Positions 26,075-38,039 of a stretch of 64,000 nt of DNA are shown piece after piece (the stretch's first letter is position 1; each line of letters starts with the position of its first letter). Under the pieces are notes generated by a model. It saw nothing but the letters and a program-made list of their open reading frames with translations. It made no database searches and had not been told where the DNA came from. The translations under genes and the position numbers were made by a program. Origin of the DNA: Anoplopoma fimbria (lineage: Eukaryota; Chordata; Actinopteri; Perciformes; Anoplopomatidae); assembly GCF_027596085.1 (NCBI RefSeq), contig NC_072457.1, positions 28,932,787-28,996,786 of the forward strand, in the 5' to 3' direction.

Positions 26075-26145
26075 CACCTGTGAATTCCACAATGCACCTT
26101 TATTTATGCTAATTACGCGATTTTAACCGCTTGAAGATACATTTA
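26075..26145. promoter_or_regulatory. Candidate homeodomain-site cluster in hmx1-hmx4 spacer
   Basis: The sequence 'tttatttatgctaattacgc' (about 26099-26118) joins a Hox/Cdx-like TTTATT core and a TAATTA core in unique sequence between the two genes. Motif evidence only. Confidence 0.25.
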
Positions 26146-26661
26146 AAATATGGACAATGTCTCCAAATAAATTAAATTAAGTCGGCTAGAAATTGTATTA
26201 ACAGAAACAACAAGGTTCGAGTTATTTAAAGATGTCGTAATTGACATGCCTCCGCTGAAAATGAGTAAATATACTATAATTTGATTTACCAGATATATAT
26301 ATATATATATGGACCATAAATACAATAAATAGATCCGTTTTTAAATGTGGTTTCACATATGAAAAAGCAACCGTTTTGTTTATGTGCTATAATTGTTCTA
26401 GGCCTATAAAGTCGTTTTGTTTAAACGCAGTCTAAATGCTAAAATGCAGCAATTTCAAATCACAGAGAAAAAAAACAACTTAATTATAAAAATAAATAAA
26501 TATGCTTTTAAAAAAAAATCCTCTGCTAAAATACACCACAGATACACGAAGCAACGACACCAATGACTGACATCTGATTTACGGTCAGGTTTCAGATCAG
26601 TTGACAAACTTTTTGTTCAAGTTTGGTAAAACCAACAACTGACTCCAGTTAAGAAGCCCTG

Positions 26662-27308
26662 CAGACAATAAATACACATACTATACAACTACACAGACAA
26701 TAAATACACATACTATACAACTACACAATAAAATACTATACAAACAATATACACAACTACAACTACACAGACAATAAATACACATACTATACAACTACAC
26801 AGACAATAAATACACAAACTATACAACTACACAGACAATAAATACACATACTATACAACTACACAGACAATAAATACACATACTATACAACTACACAGAC
26901 AATAAATACACATACTATACAACTACACAGACAATAAATACACATACTATACAACTACACAGACAATAAATACACATACTATACAACTACACAGACAATA
27001 AATACACATACTATACAATACACAGACAATAAATACATACTATACAACTACACAGACAATAAATACACATACTATACAACTACACAGACAATAAATACAC
27101 ATACTATACAACTACACAGACAATAAATACACATACTATACAACTACACAGACAATAAATACACATACTATACAACTACACAGACAATAAATACACATAC
27201 TATACAACTACACAGACAATAAATACACATACTATACAACTACACAGACAATAAATACACATACTATACAACTACACAGACAATAAATACACATACTATA
27301 CAACTACA
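26662..27308. repeat. 32 bp minisatellite array C (about 20 copies)
   Basis: Same 32 bp unit and orientation as arrays A and B, with degenerate units at 26720-26770 and shortened ones near 27020-27040. The array stops about 220 bp before the hmx4 ATG and abuts the CCAAT-containing promoter. No retroposon tail is visible on its left edge. Confidence 0.95.
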
Positions 27309-27527
27309 GATGGAGATGGAGGTCCTGCCCTCTCATCCCATCCCCTCTCTCCCATTGGTCCGACGGTCCAACTCCACTCTCCTCTGGACCAATCAGAGAG
27401 CACAACGCGGTCCTTGCAGAGCATCCACAGCCCAGCAGCTGCTGCTCAGTGGCTGCTGGGCTGTGGAGCATCGGGAGGTTAGAGTGGAGTAAAGGAAGAA
27501 AAGAGAAGGACTTAAGCATTGGAGAAT
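27309..27527 (+). promoter_or_regulatory. hmx4 proximal promoter / 5' UTR with inverted CCAAT pair
   Basis: This is unique, GC-richer sequence between the end of the 32 bp minisatellite array and the hmx4 ATG. ATTGGTCC at 27354-27361 and GGACCAAT at 27386-27393 form an exact inverted pair of CCAAT boxes (NF-Y type) 24 bp apart. A perfect stem-loop follows at 27425-27466. No TATA box is seen. The position 130-175 bp upstream of the start codon fits a CCAAT-driven promoter; this is inference. Confidence 0.45.
27425..27466 (+). promoter_or_regulatory. Perfect 15 bp stem-loop upstream of hmx4 start
   Basis: CCACAGCCCAGCAGC at 27425-27439 is the exact reverse complement of 27452-27466, with a 12 nt loop. 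The arm is 11 of 15 G or C. It ends 61 bp before the hmx4 ATG and would be a stable hairpin if it lies in the 5' UTR. It could equally be a paired protein-binding site in DNA. Confidence 0.6.
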
Positions 27528-28300
27528 ATGAACAAAGTGGACGCCCCATGCCGACCTGCAGCCTCTCTGAAATTCACTATTGACAACATCCTCAACCTGA
27601 AGACGAGACGAGATGAGTCGGTCACGTCGGTGCGTAAAGACGCGTTCCAGACTCACCTGGAGGAGCACGAGTCCAGCCAGAGACAGGACCCGGACAGCAG
27701 GCTGAGGGAGACAGGTGAGGGTGGTTTCATGGATGTGTTGGAGAGACTGAACCACACAGAGGGGTTAAACCAAATGTCCTTTCGTTCGCAGAGATCCACG
27801 GAGAGACTGGATCAGACCCGAAGAAGGTGATGGAGGAGACGGAGGAGAGCAGCTGCGACGACACCACCACCACCACTACACACAAACCAGGCAAGAAAAG
27901 CAAGATGATAACCAAAAAGAAGACACGCACTATTTTCTCCAAGAGACAGATCTTCCAGCTGGAGTCCACCTTCGACATGAAGAGGTACCTGAGCAGTGCA
28001 GAGCGAGCCTGCCTGGCCGGCTCCCTGCAGCTCACAGAGACTCAGGTGAAGATCTGGTTCCAGAACCGCAGGAATAAATTGAAAAGGCAGATCTCCACTG
28101 AAATGGACGGACCTGTAACCCCTGAGAATGGGAAGGCCTTGGTGGTGGGTCAGCTCCCGGCCTTGTACAAGGAGAGCAGCCTGCTGGGGAGGTGCCTGCT
28201 GCCCATGCCTCTACCTGTCGTGTACCCGGGGAGCAGCACGCCTTACCTGTGCTTCACCAACACCAGCAAGTACTTCAGCCTGTACGACGGGGACGTATGA
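27528..28300 (+). CDS. hmx4: HMX-family homeobox transcription factor Hmx4 (SOHo orthologue; two exons)
   Basis: The coding sequence joins 27528-27714 and 27792-28300, giving 231 aa. The donor is ACAG|GTGAGG at 27715 and the acceptor TTCGCAG ends at 27791. The split codon gives Glu63 in frame. Residues 16-22 (FTIDNIL) match the eh1-like motif of Hmx1. Residues 87-92 are six threonines, followed by a basic stretch. The homeodomain is residues 104-163 with WFQNRR at 151-156. It differs from Hmx1 by FSKRQIFQ for FSRSQVFQ, Cys for Gly in helix 2, and Leu instead of Trp at homeodomain position 56. The C-terminal tail has a diverged [11 protein letters not shown] block and ends YFSLYDGDV, without the HMX1 ending. 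These features fit the SOHo/hmx4 branch, which is linked to HMX1 in chicken and fish. In zebrafish, hmx4 is known to act in forebrain and eye patterning. The ATG at 27528 is used because the upstream in-frame codon at 27519 is TTG. Hmx2 is excluded by linkage and by the tail sequence. Confidence 0.92.
27715..27791 (+). other. hmx4: hmx4 intron 1 (77 bp)
   Basis: This is a minimal-length GT-AG intron between the eh1-like exon and the homeobox exon, at the same structural position as the 3.2 kb hmx1 intron. Skipping its removal leaves an in-frame stretch that runs into a stop at 27828-27830, before the homeobox, so splicing is required. Confidence 0.85.
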
Positions 28301-28579
28301 CTCCCTCATGGGAAAGAGACACTTTTATTAAGCATTTAAGGTGTTTAGGTGTTGGGGTCGGACCTGCGGCCTTACTGTGTGTGAAGACTGTAAGGTGCAA
28401 CCACAGAGGAGTTAGTTTCATATCACTTAAAGAAACACAACAAGATGATTCGGTTTTATTTATTTCTCAGTCTGTGTTTTCTGAAGGCCACTGAACACAT
28501 GGCCGTTTTTAGGAAACAGCAGGCTAAGCTAATGAGGCCTAAACACTATCAACCCCTGCATTTATTGTTTACATGACAG

Positions 28580-28640
28580 CATTATTATTATTATTATAAT
28601 TTTATTATCTTCATTATTATTATTATTATTATTATTATTG
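28580..28640. repeat. TTA microsatellite
   Basis: Interrupted TTA trinucleotide repeat downstream of hmx4. Confidence 0.9.
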
Positions 28641-28879
28641 ACGACAGCATTTCCAGCAGCCTAAGCCACCAAAGAAATTACTATAGCCTAGCTAATTGCA
28701 TGCATTTCCTGTATCATAATGAATTTTTTGAATTAATGAAATTATCTATGTATTTAAATGAATGTAATTAACATTTTATTATGTTTCACGCATGTCTATT
28801 TTTTTTTCTGAGCATCCTACTATTCTTACTTTATTCAACGTTTGCCTATAGGCTCATTACACCATTTATTGAAACTGTA

Positions 28880-28885
28880 ATTAAA
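28880..28885 (+). terminator. Candidate hmx4 polyadenylation signal ATTAAA
   Basis: This is a variant ATTAAA hexamer about 580 bp after the hmx4 stop. I saw no canonical AATAAA closer to the stop. Weak evidence. Confidence 0.2.
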
Positions 28886-31269
28886 ACATCTTCATTCAAG
28901 AATTATTTTTACAGAATTGATTCACTATTTTGAACTGAACTTTTTTGTCATTGTATCGTTTTATGAAACTGCAGATGTTGAGGATACAATGTGTGTTCAG
29001 TCAGTTTATTCAGACACGGTTGTGAAATGGATTTGATGGATAAAGGAATATAAGAAGACTTATGGATTGAGCAGTTATCAAATTAAAAATTGGCAAAATA
29101 TTTAAATCAAAGCAAGAACTTAAACATTTAGTCAGTAAAGGCTACTTAATTAGGTCCATTTTAAACGACACAATGCTTGTTAATCCAGTAGACCAAAGTG
29201 CCTCAACATGTTTTAACCACAGCATGTTCTATGTTTTTAATCGGGAGGAAAACTGTTGTATAAAAAATGCATAAATTCAGAATCGCTTATCAAATCCATA
29301 TTTAACAGCTTGATAGTCCATTATAAGTAGAAACAACAATACTGTAATAATATCAGTAATTTAGGAGGAAATTTACAAACTGCAATGTCAATATCAAAAC
29401 TGAAATATTAATCTGTAATCGGTCATATAACCAACATATTCAAGATGTAAACTACACTTACGGAATACCAGATTGGCCAAATGATACGATACTGATTTTG
29501 CTCTTTCTTGCGAAACCAAAAACATTTGGACCATACATGCACAGCATACATGGTGGTCAATATGACCTACACCAGTTTTCACACAGGAATTGGTAGACAA
29601 TCAGGATGTGAGACTCATCCCCTCCTACGTTCCCGAGCCTCAAGATATATACCTGGCATATTCAATCAAACTACACAACATCTTGAACTAATTTTACTCT
29701 TGAGAGCCTTAAAAAAATTGGGGATAAATGTGATCATTGCAGGAAGTGGAGGAAGTCCTAAGTTTCTGTGTGAGTCAGTGACTAGATCCTCAAGCTCTCT
29801 TTCTGAATGGATGCCACTCCGATACTCCGTACCAAAGTTAAAAAACAATTTACCAGCAGCCTCAGCATAATCCAATGTCAATATCAGGAGGATCCAGTGC
29901 ATTACAACATAAATGTTTCTGAAAGTAAAAATAATTATAAAAAGCTTACTTCAATGTATTTCTGTAGCTTGGGATATAACCTGCAAATTGATGATGTAAA
30001 CTCTGCATTATGGATAATAGACAACATGACATGAATCTAAACTGGCCTCTCTTTCAAAAGCAAAAACATTTTTTTTAAATACTGACCTGGCAAAATAACA
30101 TTCTACAACAGATATTTTTTCAACTTAACTTCTTAAAGCTCTTGTTTATTTGTCATTATTTATTTTTAAAGAGACTAATTATACTAAACTTTGAAATATC
30201 TTAAATGAACTCAGAACAAACAACAAATTTATATTTTAATGCTTCCTGCAGGGAATGTTTTTTTCCTCACCCTTATGTCACAAACGTGTCCTCAAAATAG
30301 ATTTGTTAGTAGTCCAAAACTAAACTGCATCCAACCTAAATATAATCTAAAGTAAAATTATCATACATTAATTATCAAAGGATGAAAAGTAGTCTAAAAT
30401 TTCATTTTTGAAAAGCCAGTAATGAAAATCCACTTCCTGCATTGACTGAATTGAAAGTCAGTTGAAAGTCAGTTGACCTTATCAGTTCTGCCCTTTGACC
30501 CTTGAACACTTACCCTTCACACTATTATCAATGTAGCACTAAATCATACTGAACAGAAACTTAAAGGTCAAACAGTAGGTGCTGTGACGTTAACAGGATT
30601 CTACATAAAAAATCAGGACGCTATTTGCTCATTATCGACCCACTGCACCAAATAATAAAGAAATCTCTCAGGCATTTGCATGCATTAGTATGTGTGTGAT
30701 TCAGAGACACACAGTTAATGTGTGTGTGTGTCAGTTCATCGCAGACGAGAGGCCGGTTATGTCCAGAAGGCAGTCTCGCATTTCAGAGCTGCTAGAAGGA
30801 GTCACACCACTGCTCAGTACCCACAATCCCTGGCGGCTATCTGCTCAGACATGATGGCAGACTGTCAAGATGCAAGGTGTGGCCAAATGGTATGTTATTA
30901 ACATTTAAGTTGTATTTAATGGAGACGTAAATTGAACATCATACTATCTCAAAGGCACTTAGGCGGGAACTTCAGACTGCAGAGACCAAGGTGAAATTAT
31001 TTTGATTATAAAGTTTTATTCATTATGAATGACCTCACTGAGTACATCAGACATAAATGCACTAATTCACCTGAATGCTTTTCATAAGAAGTGCTAATTG
31101 TTTCTCAAGCACTGTGCTCTTTTCATTTTGTCACCATCCTCCTCTCCCATTCTCACTGTACTTGCCTCCCGCCTCTTGCCTTGTCATATCTCATCACAGT
31201 CGTCTGTGCACTGAAGCCTGACTGTGTGCGATTATGACTGAATGAGAAGGACAGAGGAGGAGAGTGTGT

Positions 31270-31271
<2 letters not shown>

Positions 31272-31308
<37 letters not shown>
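31272..31308. repeat. GA microsatellite
   Basis: About 18 GA units followed by a G-rich run. Confidence 0.95.
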
Positions 31309-31312
<4 letters not shown>

Positions 31313-31467
31313 GGTGGGGTGGGGGGGGATAAGCAGTTGATGAGTGTGTGTTTGTGTTGGAAAACCTACGATCACGTTTGTATTTCTGCATGGGTCTGTG
31401 CCTCTCTATAGCTGAGGTCTCGCTGGTCAGGAGCAAGGAAGTCCTGTTCCTGTTGGTTGAAGAGTGC

Positions 31468-31470
<3 letters not shown>

Positions 31471-31543
<73 letters not shown>
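31471..31543. repeat. GT microsatellite
   Basis: About 36 GT units. Confidence 0.95.
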
Positions 31544-31545
<2 letters not shown>

Positions 31546-32810
31546 GCCAGTGTAAGACTCTCTGGCAGCTCTTTTCTGCATGACTAGATGGAGGCCCTTC
31601 TCTCAGCTCGCTTGTTACTTTAACCTCTGTTGACCTCTCCCAGTCATCTGACAAAGGTCATCGCCCAAGACGATGGGAGGGACTGTCCCTGAACATGTTT
31701 CTGCGACATGAAAGCTCAGACAGACTGTCACCAATAGATTTCACATGGAGGATCTCGTACAAATTCTCCGTTGTAGGCTCTATAGGCCAACAATGTATGC
31801 ATCTGTCAGTCGGTTAAACAACTCAATTTGGCGAGGGTTCATATTAACTAGAGTTCTCACAAAATGTGTGTCTCCAGCATGAGCTCTGTCCGAGGATTCC
31901 CCCGGGGTGTCCCGATGCAACGGAGGGGAACCTGAGACCAAAACTACATGACACAGCACATTGTAAAGTAAACAACAAGGCTATTAGTTAGAGGGGGGAA
32001 CCTGAGACAGGAGGTCTGTGTATGTGTCACACTTAAAGACTCTTTGATGGCCTATTGATCTGCTAATTTAGTCACCCCCCCCCTACATGGTGCAGATTGC
32101 TAGAGGAAATTGAAAGAAGGAAGAGGGGAAGAAATCAGATAAAAGTAAGTGATACAGAGACAGTGATAAGAGATGAGAGAGTGCAGGGATGAGAGACGAT
32201 GAGACCAGATTGGACCGCGGCCAACTATTAATTGCAAAGCGAGCTAAGTGAGAGGGTAAAAAGAAATAAAGTTTAATGAATGAATTTGTAGATTAAGATC
32301 ATGCAATATGTGCAACAATATCAAACTGTGTGTGTGCATGATTGCACAACTCTTTGTGTCAGCTGTAAACTAAACTCATCAGCATGTTGTACTATAGTAT
32401 ATTGAATAGCAGATAGATTATAGAATGATAAACATAATACATTTGAGATTAGACTGACAAACCAGTGTAACAAGCGGATATCCGAGCCAAGATTTGCTTT
32501 TCCGTGCGCAGCTGATTATTTACCGTCCTTTTAGCAACTTAATATGCGAGACTTTTGCTCTCAACACGGACTATTTGATTGGTCAATACTACTCGGACTA
32601 CAAACGGAAACCAGAACACTGTTGCCAAAATCTTGTCTCTCCCTTGCCTACTGATTCTACATATTCATGCAGAACCTGTTTAGAGAGATTAAAGAGAATA
32701 TAACATTATATAAAGACTATTATAAAGATTATGATGAATGTAGAGAGAAGAGCCAATATTTTACTTTTAACCAAAGAGAAACACTGTTAAACAAAACAAA
32801 GTTTACAGCC

Positions 32811-32931
32811 TGGCTAGCAACTCTGTAAGGTGGCTAAAGTCAGCAGGCCAACATGCTCACAATGACAAGGTCAGCATGCTGATGTTTAGCAGGTATAAAC
32901 ATGTTCACCACGTTAGTGTGTTAGCAAAAAT
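32811..32931 (-). repeat. Dispersed teleost repeat (copy 2, antisense)
   Basis: The reverse complement reads through 'cctgctaaacatcagcatgc', 'tgtcattgtgagcatgtt' and 'agagttgctagccaggctgt', which is the 3' portion of the repeat family at 2131-2440 and 39383-39635. Confidence 0.6.
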
Positions 32932-33859
32932 TATATCACCAAATCTTATTAACTAAATTAAAACAACCTATATTTTGATATCTTACTACATAATCTTGAT
33001 TTTTGGATCTATAAGCTTTTCATCCATACAGCTACAATAATGGGAAGAAATGATATATTACTCAGAATAAGGTATTTTAATTTTGCTCTAGGCAAAACTA
33101 CAGACGAAACATGCCAAAATAACCCAGTTGCATCAAATATTTGTAAAATAATCTAAACCTAATTATTTTTTCACTACATCTTGTAGTATTTCAGTCACAC
33201 ACCCACACACACAAACACACAAACCGTGTACCAATTAAAGAGCATCGTCTCCCACGCCCTCCCTCACGTCCTGTCCCCTCAGACACTCTTGTCAGGGTAA
33301 TGTGCCATTAATCTACCACTGAAAACACATTATTGGCCAATCAATAGGTAAGATGGAGGGATAAAGGCAGAGGAAAGAGGAGAAGGAAGGAGGAGAAGGA
33401 CAGGAGGCAGGGGAGAGATGCTCTAAGTCTAGGGGGCGTTTGAGCGGGGGGGGGTCAACACTTATCCATAACACCAGAAAATGAGCTTCACTATTTGCAG
33501 ACATGGAATACTCAATGTGGTTTCATGCTGACAGTCAATACAGGTCCATTAACAAGAGATACTGTTGTCAGGGTGTCCTAACTTTTTAAACCCCCCTCCT
33601 CTGTCCTCCACAGAGCTGCATAACCTACATTTTGCTTGGATTGCATTTCAATGCTTCAATCTGAATCTTTATCATGTTTTATCACTGGGATTGAGTCAGA
33701 GGTTTGGGTGTTACAGAGAGGTCTCTAAACACGTGACTGTAACAAACATCACATCCTTTCAAAAGTGACAGTCACAGAGACATATCACTGTTTTGTTGAG
33801 TTAACAGCAATGAAATGCAAAGTTGTTGGTGGTGTATCAGTACGGCACAATAGTACATT

Positions 33860-34050
33860 CAGGCCTCGTCCACACCTACTTTTTCTATGCGTTTTGGCCG
33901 TTCCTCCACACCCAAACAGCATTTTAAGCCACTTAAACAAAGCCTTTGTAGAACTCTTGCCAGGTTGAAGAATTAAAAAAACCCTGTTGATGACGTGTAA
34001 ACAGGGAAACTGAGTTTTTTGGCACAGTGGGCGCAGTTATCTCCTTTATG
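33860..34050 (+). repeat. Probable degenerate MITE-like repeat
   Basis: 'cctcgtccacacctac', 'tgcgttttggccgttc', 'ccacacccaaacagcatttt' and 'gatgacgt' match the style of a common fish non-autonomous DNA element built around 'cgtccacac' and 'gttttggccgtt'. Termini are not defined and the superfamily is not assigned. Confidence 0.45.
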
Positions 34051-37000
34051 AGGCATCACCAATGAGGCAACATGCTGTTCCACAGTGGCATAAATACATC
34101 CCCAAATAATCTTGCTTACAGGACTTTTTACATGGTTATCCATACATGTACAGTCACTCTTCCACTATATTGAGAAGCAGAGGAGTCAGAATGTGCTACA
34201 GAGGTCACTGCTCATATCCAACAGCCCCACAAGACAGACCTCAACGTCAACGTCATTAGTGTTTAACACAATGATTGTGTGAATTTGTTTTGAGAATGCA
34301 GGAATAAAAACTCTGTTTACAAAAATACCTGCGTATGTGTTGACTAAGCTAGATATTCAAGCCAGGTGTTTTTAGGCACACCTTCTTGTGGCCACTTGTG
34401 TCGAAATCAAAGGTTTAATTGAATTAAGTTCATGTTCCCCGCATTGATAAAGATTTGCAAACTGTGCCAGCTACAGCTCTCATCTGTGTACTGTCCGTAA
34501 AAAAAATGTACACACACTCCTGGACAGATTGTCTCTGAGACACTGAACACACTTATGTGCACACACATAGACACACAAGGATGGTCAAATACACCTTCAA
34601 CTACAGAGTCTCGCTCAATCTACCCACGCACACCTCAATGGGCTTGTACCACAGGATGCGGTCATCCAGATCTAAGCAGAGCAGAACATGTACAGTGTGT
34701 GTAGCGGAGCTGACCTGCATGCCTTTAAAGTGACGTGACACACAGTCACACCCAGGAGACCAGAGAGACACTGGCCTGATGCCATTTACAGATGCTGAAT
34801 AAATATCTGCAGTGAAACCCAGTCCCCAAACACCCAGTCCTCTGCAAAAAAAAAAGAAGCACACTGTGATGACCTGGGTGATGCTAAAATGGTTATAGTT
34901 TAAAGCGTGTGGTTATCGAAGGGAATTTCCCCCCATGTGATTTAAAATCCCGGAACAAACAAGACTTATCTTATCATCAGTGCCTCTGCCTCATACAAGG
35001 AAAGGGTAAAGACAGGTTTTCTAGTTTAGCATATGTATTAGAGCTAGAATCCAACAAAGTTTTCTTGAACTGACATACTGATTCAGCTCCAACATGGACT
35101 ACTTTGACATATACCTCTGATTAACAGTGTTGATACTCCACTATGTGGGAAGTAAAGTATTGTAACCATCAAGCAGTCACTGTAAATATAGTGGATGAAA
35201 TGTCAAATTGAGAAGGAAGAATAAGTTACTGCATAGCCAATGCCTGAGCTCTGCTGTTGACCAGCACTTCCGGCAGAACAAGCCCAGACATTCAGCCAAC
35301 AGCAATGTTGTGGTACAGCGGGCTTCCTACTGTGAAGGCTGGAGGATCAGTCTGATGTTCTGGCTACTGGTGTGGCTGGCCAGACGGCTAGCTCATGTAG
35401 TGAGTTCTAGTAGTGGTAGGAAGTCAGCCGAGATAATGCAGGGGTCTTTACTGTGTTTATTGTTCACGGACCTATCTTGACTGCAAAACAAGTTACCATT
35501 GTTGATGCAACATTGTGTTTGCAACTGTCGATCAAGCTGATACGGTCAGAAATAAAAGTTAGCATGCCTAAACAGCAGTCCTAATGTTTTTCTAATTGAA
35601 ATGCAGCAAACCTAAAGAACAACCCCAAACCCCAGAGAATGGCAGGCTCTGCTCTGATTGGCTTAAACTGAGAACACGAGGAAGGATTAGCTCTCTGACA
35701 TGGATATAAGGTTGAAAATAGTATTTCTCTCAATGTGCATATTGTAGTTAGCATTTATTCCAGTTGAGAGTGTATCCTTCAACATTAAGGAAAATGTATA
35801 AGCATTAAATAACATCAACAGCTGTATGTGTGTTAAGACCGATATCAGCTCTGTGCAGCAGGTTCCCATAGTAAGTTCACTGAATCACTGCCGTCCCTGG
35901 CTGTGGCAAAAAAAAGAATCTTGGATAATCCAACTGAAAAGGTTAACCTGGCTCAACTTTTGCAAATGCATTTTGTTGCAAATCAAAATCAATCAACGTT
36001 TTTGAAAGCACATATTTGACGTTCTACTACCTTGCTAATCTGAATGAAATGACTGCTGTTGAAAAACAAAACATTTTAAAATCCTGCGAACCACTGAGAA
36101 GTTTTGGCATCTTATAAACCTTCAAAGTCATGGATCTATTACTCAAACTGAACTTCCTGGTTTGTATTCCATCTTCTCACCTGTACCTAAAGCAATACGC
36201 CTACATAAATGCCAACCCCTTGTGTTTTTTAAATGTATTAATGGAGTGCTGTTTTCAGTCTGAACACTAGCCAAGGCCTTTGATTTTGGTATATTATGTA
36301 AGAGAACTGGGTCCTAAAGACCTGACGGCAGAGACATCAGGTTATATCTGAAAATGTACTCACATTCCAGCAATAATCAAAGGGGTAAAGTCTGCATGCC
36401 TGCAGTATTCTGAAAGCAGTAGTTGGCACTCTCCCCATCTAAACAGGACTGCGTATGACACCTACATGCACGTGTGCAGATAGAGTAAAAAAAGTAATGT
36501 GCTTAAAGGATTATGACACCGGGGAAAACTGTTCATTAGCTCACGTAGCTAAGAGGAGCAAGGAGAATAAACTATGAACAGACACAGTTAAGGCGCATGA
36601 ACAATAATTGACAGGAATAGTCAGGTGATGACACAAAGAAAACTGAATTCTTATTTACACAGTTTTAGTGGTTTTTTTGTCTGTCATTCCAGATATTTTG
36701 TGTTTGCCATCACTCTGGTGATAACTCTCTGTTACTTCTCCACAGAAAAACACACAACAAACACACCTCTTAGCCCTGAAGCGAGCGGATCTCTGGAGGA
36801 TTGTGCTCCCCTCTGGCCAGTTCAGGGAGGCTCTAAGTGCTCTGTAATAGCCAGCAATCAGCACAGATGGATAGAAACCAACGTCTCGCCCTCAGGAAAG
36901 AAATATAAATAAATAAGATGAATAAATAAAAGCCTTGTGTCCTCACAACCACATACTGCATTGGGCATGTGTTTTATAATGAATATAGATTGAGAGGTTG

Positions 37001-38039
37001 AAATATTTATGGTTCGGGGGTGGTGTGAGTTTGGGTGGGGGGTTTGGGGTGTGGGGGGGCTAATGGTGTGAAATCGCATCCCAAGTGAACGGAAATGAAA
37101 AAGGAAAACTCCTCTTGGTCCGGAAGCTTCCAAGCAAGGATTTGTCAACTGGGATTCTGTAAAGACGCTTCCAGCAGTATACCTTTTCTTTTGCTTTTCA
37201 TGGTTTTAAAAAAAACCTTAGCTAAAGCAGCATTGCATTGTTTAATCGTGTCGTAAGTATGTATGTATGTAGTGTGTAGTCTTGTCCGAAACAAAAACAT
37301 CTGCATTTAGAAAAACTTCCCCTTAATCCCATTGTGATGTCACAAAATAGCTCCGTTTCGCTCCAATCAGCATTTCCAAAATACCTTTACACTTGTTTTC
37401 CCCTGATGTGCCTTATACACCCACCCCATTACCTAATTTGCTCGTATGAAGCCTTTACCTAAGAGCTGTAAACAGTTAAAGCCCTCCATTGGTCAGTGGA
37501 GAGGTGTCTGGGGACATGGGGCTGACTAAGAACAGCCCAGGGGCCAGATGAAGAATAACTGAGTAGACTGCTGCGGAGAGAGAACATATTGTCCCTGACA
37601 AGAACAAACATCGGACTGATAAACAAGTAGCTCGGGGTGAGCAAGCGTTTTAGGGAAGCATGAGAGAGAGAGAGAAAGAGCAAACTGTAAGCGGTGAGAG
37701 GGAGTCAGAGGAGATGAGCCGAGATGAGATGAGCGCCGACTCCGAAAATAGTCGCACCGAGGCCTGGGGAGAGCTCCGAGATTCAGCGATTCTTTTACAT
37801 CGTTACCTGGGATCAGCCTCAAGATGTTTTGTATATTTGTATACAAACACAGAAGTCTGTGTGTTCTGTCTGTCTGAAAGAATATCGCTTTATACGGGGA
37901 GTGTAACCAGATAAACGTGTACATTTTGCTGCTTTAATTCAGCCTTGATGAACGGTGAAACACTAGAAAGCGTTGAGGCAACCCTGGTTAACCCCTTGCT
38001 CACAAAGGCAACTGAAATGCAATGATCGTCACGTCGTTG

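Larger units (their letters stand above)
25305..27308 (+). other. hmx1 3' region and hmx1-hmx4 spacer
   Basis: This contains the hmx1 3' UTR, with candidate AATAAA signals at 25566-25571 and 26037-26042. A tiny retroposon insertion lies at 25732-25806. An AT-rich block spans about 25860-26600, with a short TA run near 26291, and the third 32 bp minisatellite array follows from 26662. No further coding exon was recognised. Confidence 0.7.
28301..31271. other. hmx4 3' UTR and downstream flank
   Basis: AT-rich sequence with a TTA microsatellite (28580-28640). No gene was recognised. A 78-codon minus-strand open frame at 29666-29902 has no family signature. 29580-29900 has more balanced composition but could not be assigned. 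Confidence 0.5.

Noticed and set aside
26200..26225. tRNA B-box-like GGTTCGAGTT
   Set aside because: No matching A box or cloverleaf around it.
21684..27308. Possible CRISPR array from regularly repeated 32 bp units
   Set aside because: Units are head-to-tail without spacers, in a vertebrate locus: a minisatellite.
27310..27492. 60-codon plus-strand open frame before hmx4
   Set aside because: It spans the CCAAT boxes and stem-loop, has no family signature and is a chance frame in GC-rich promoter DNA. It could be a uORF only if transcription starts unusually early.
29666..29902. 78-codon minus-strand open frame
   Set aside because: No domain or splice support, although the patch has somewhat balanced composition.
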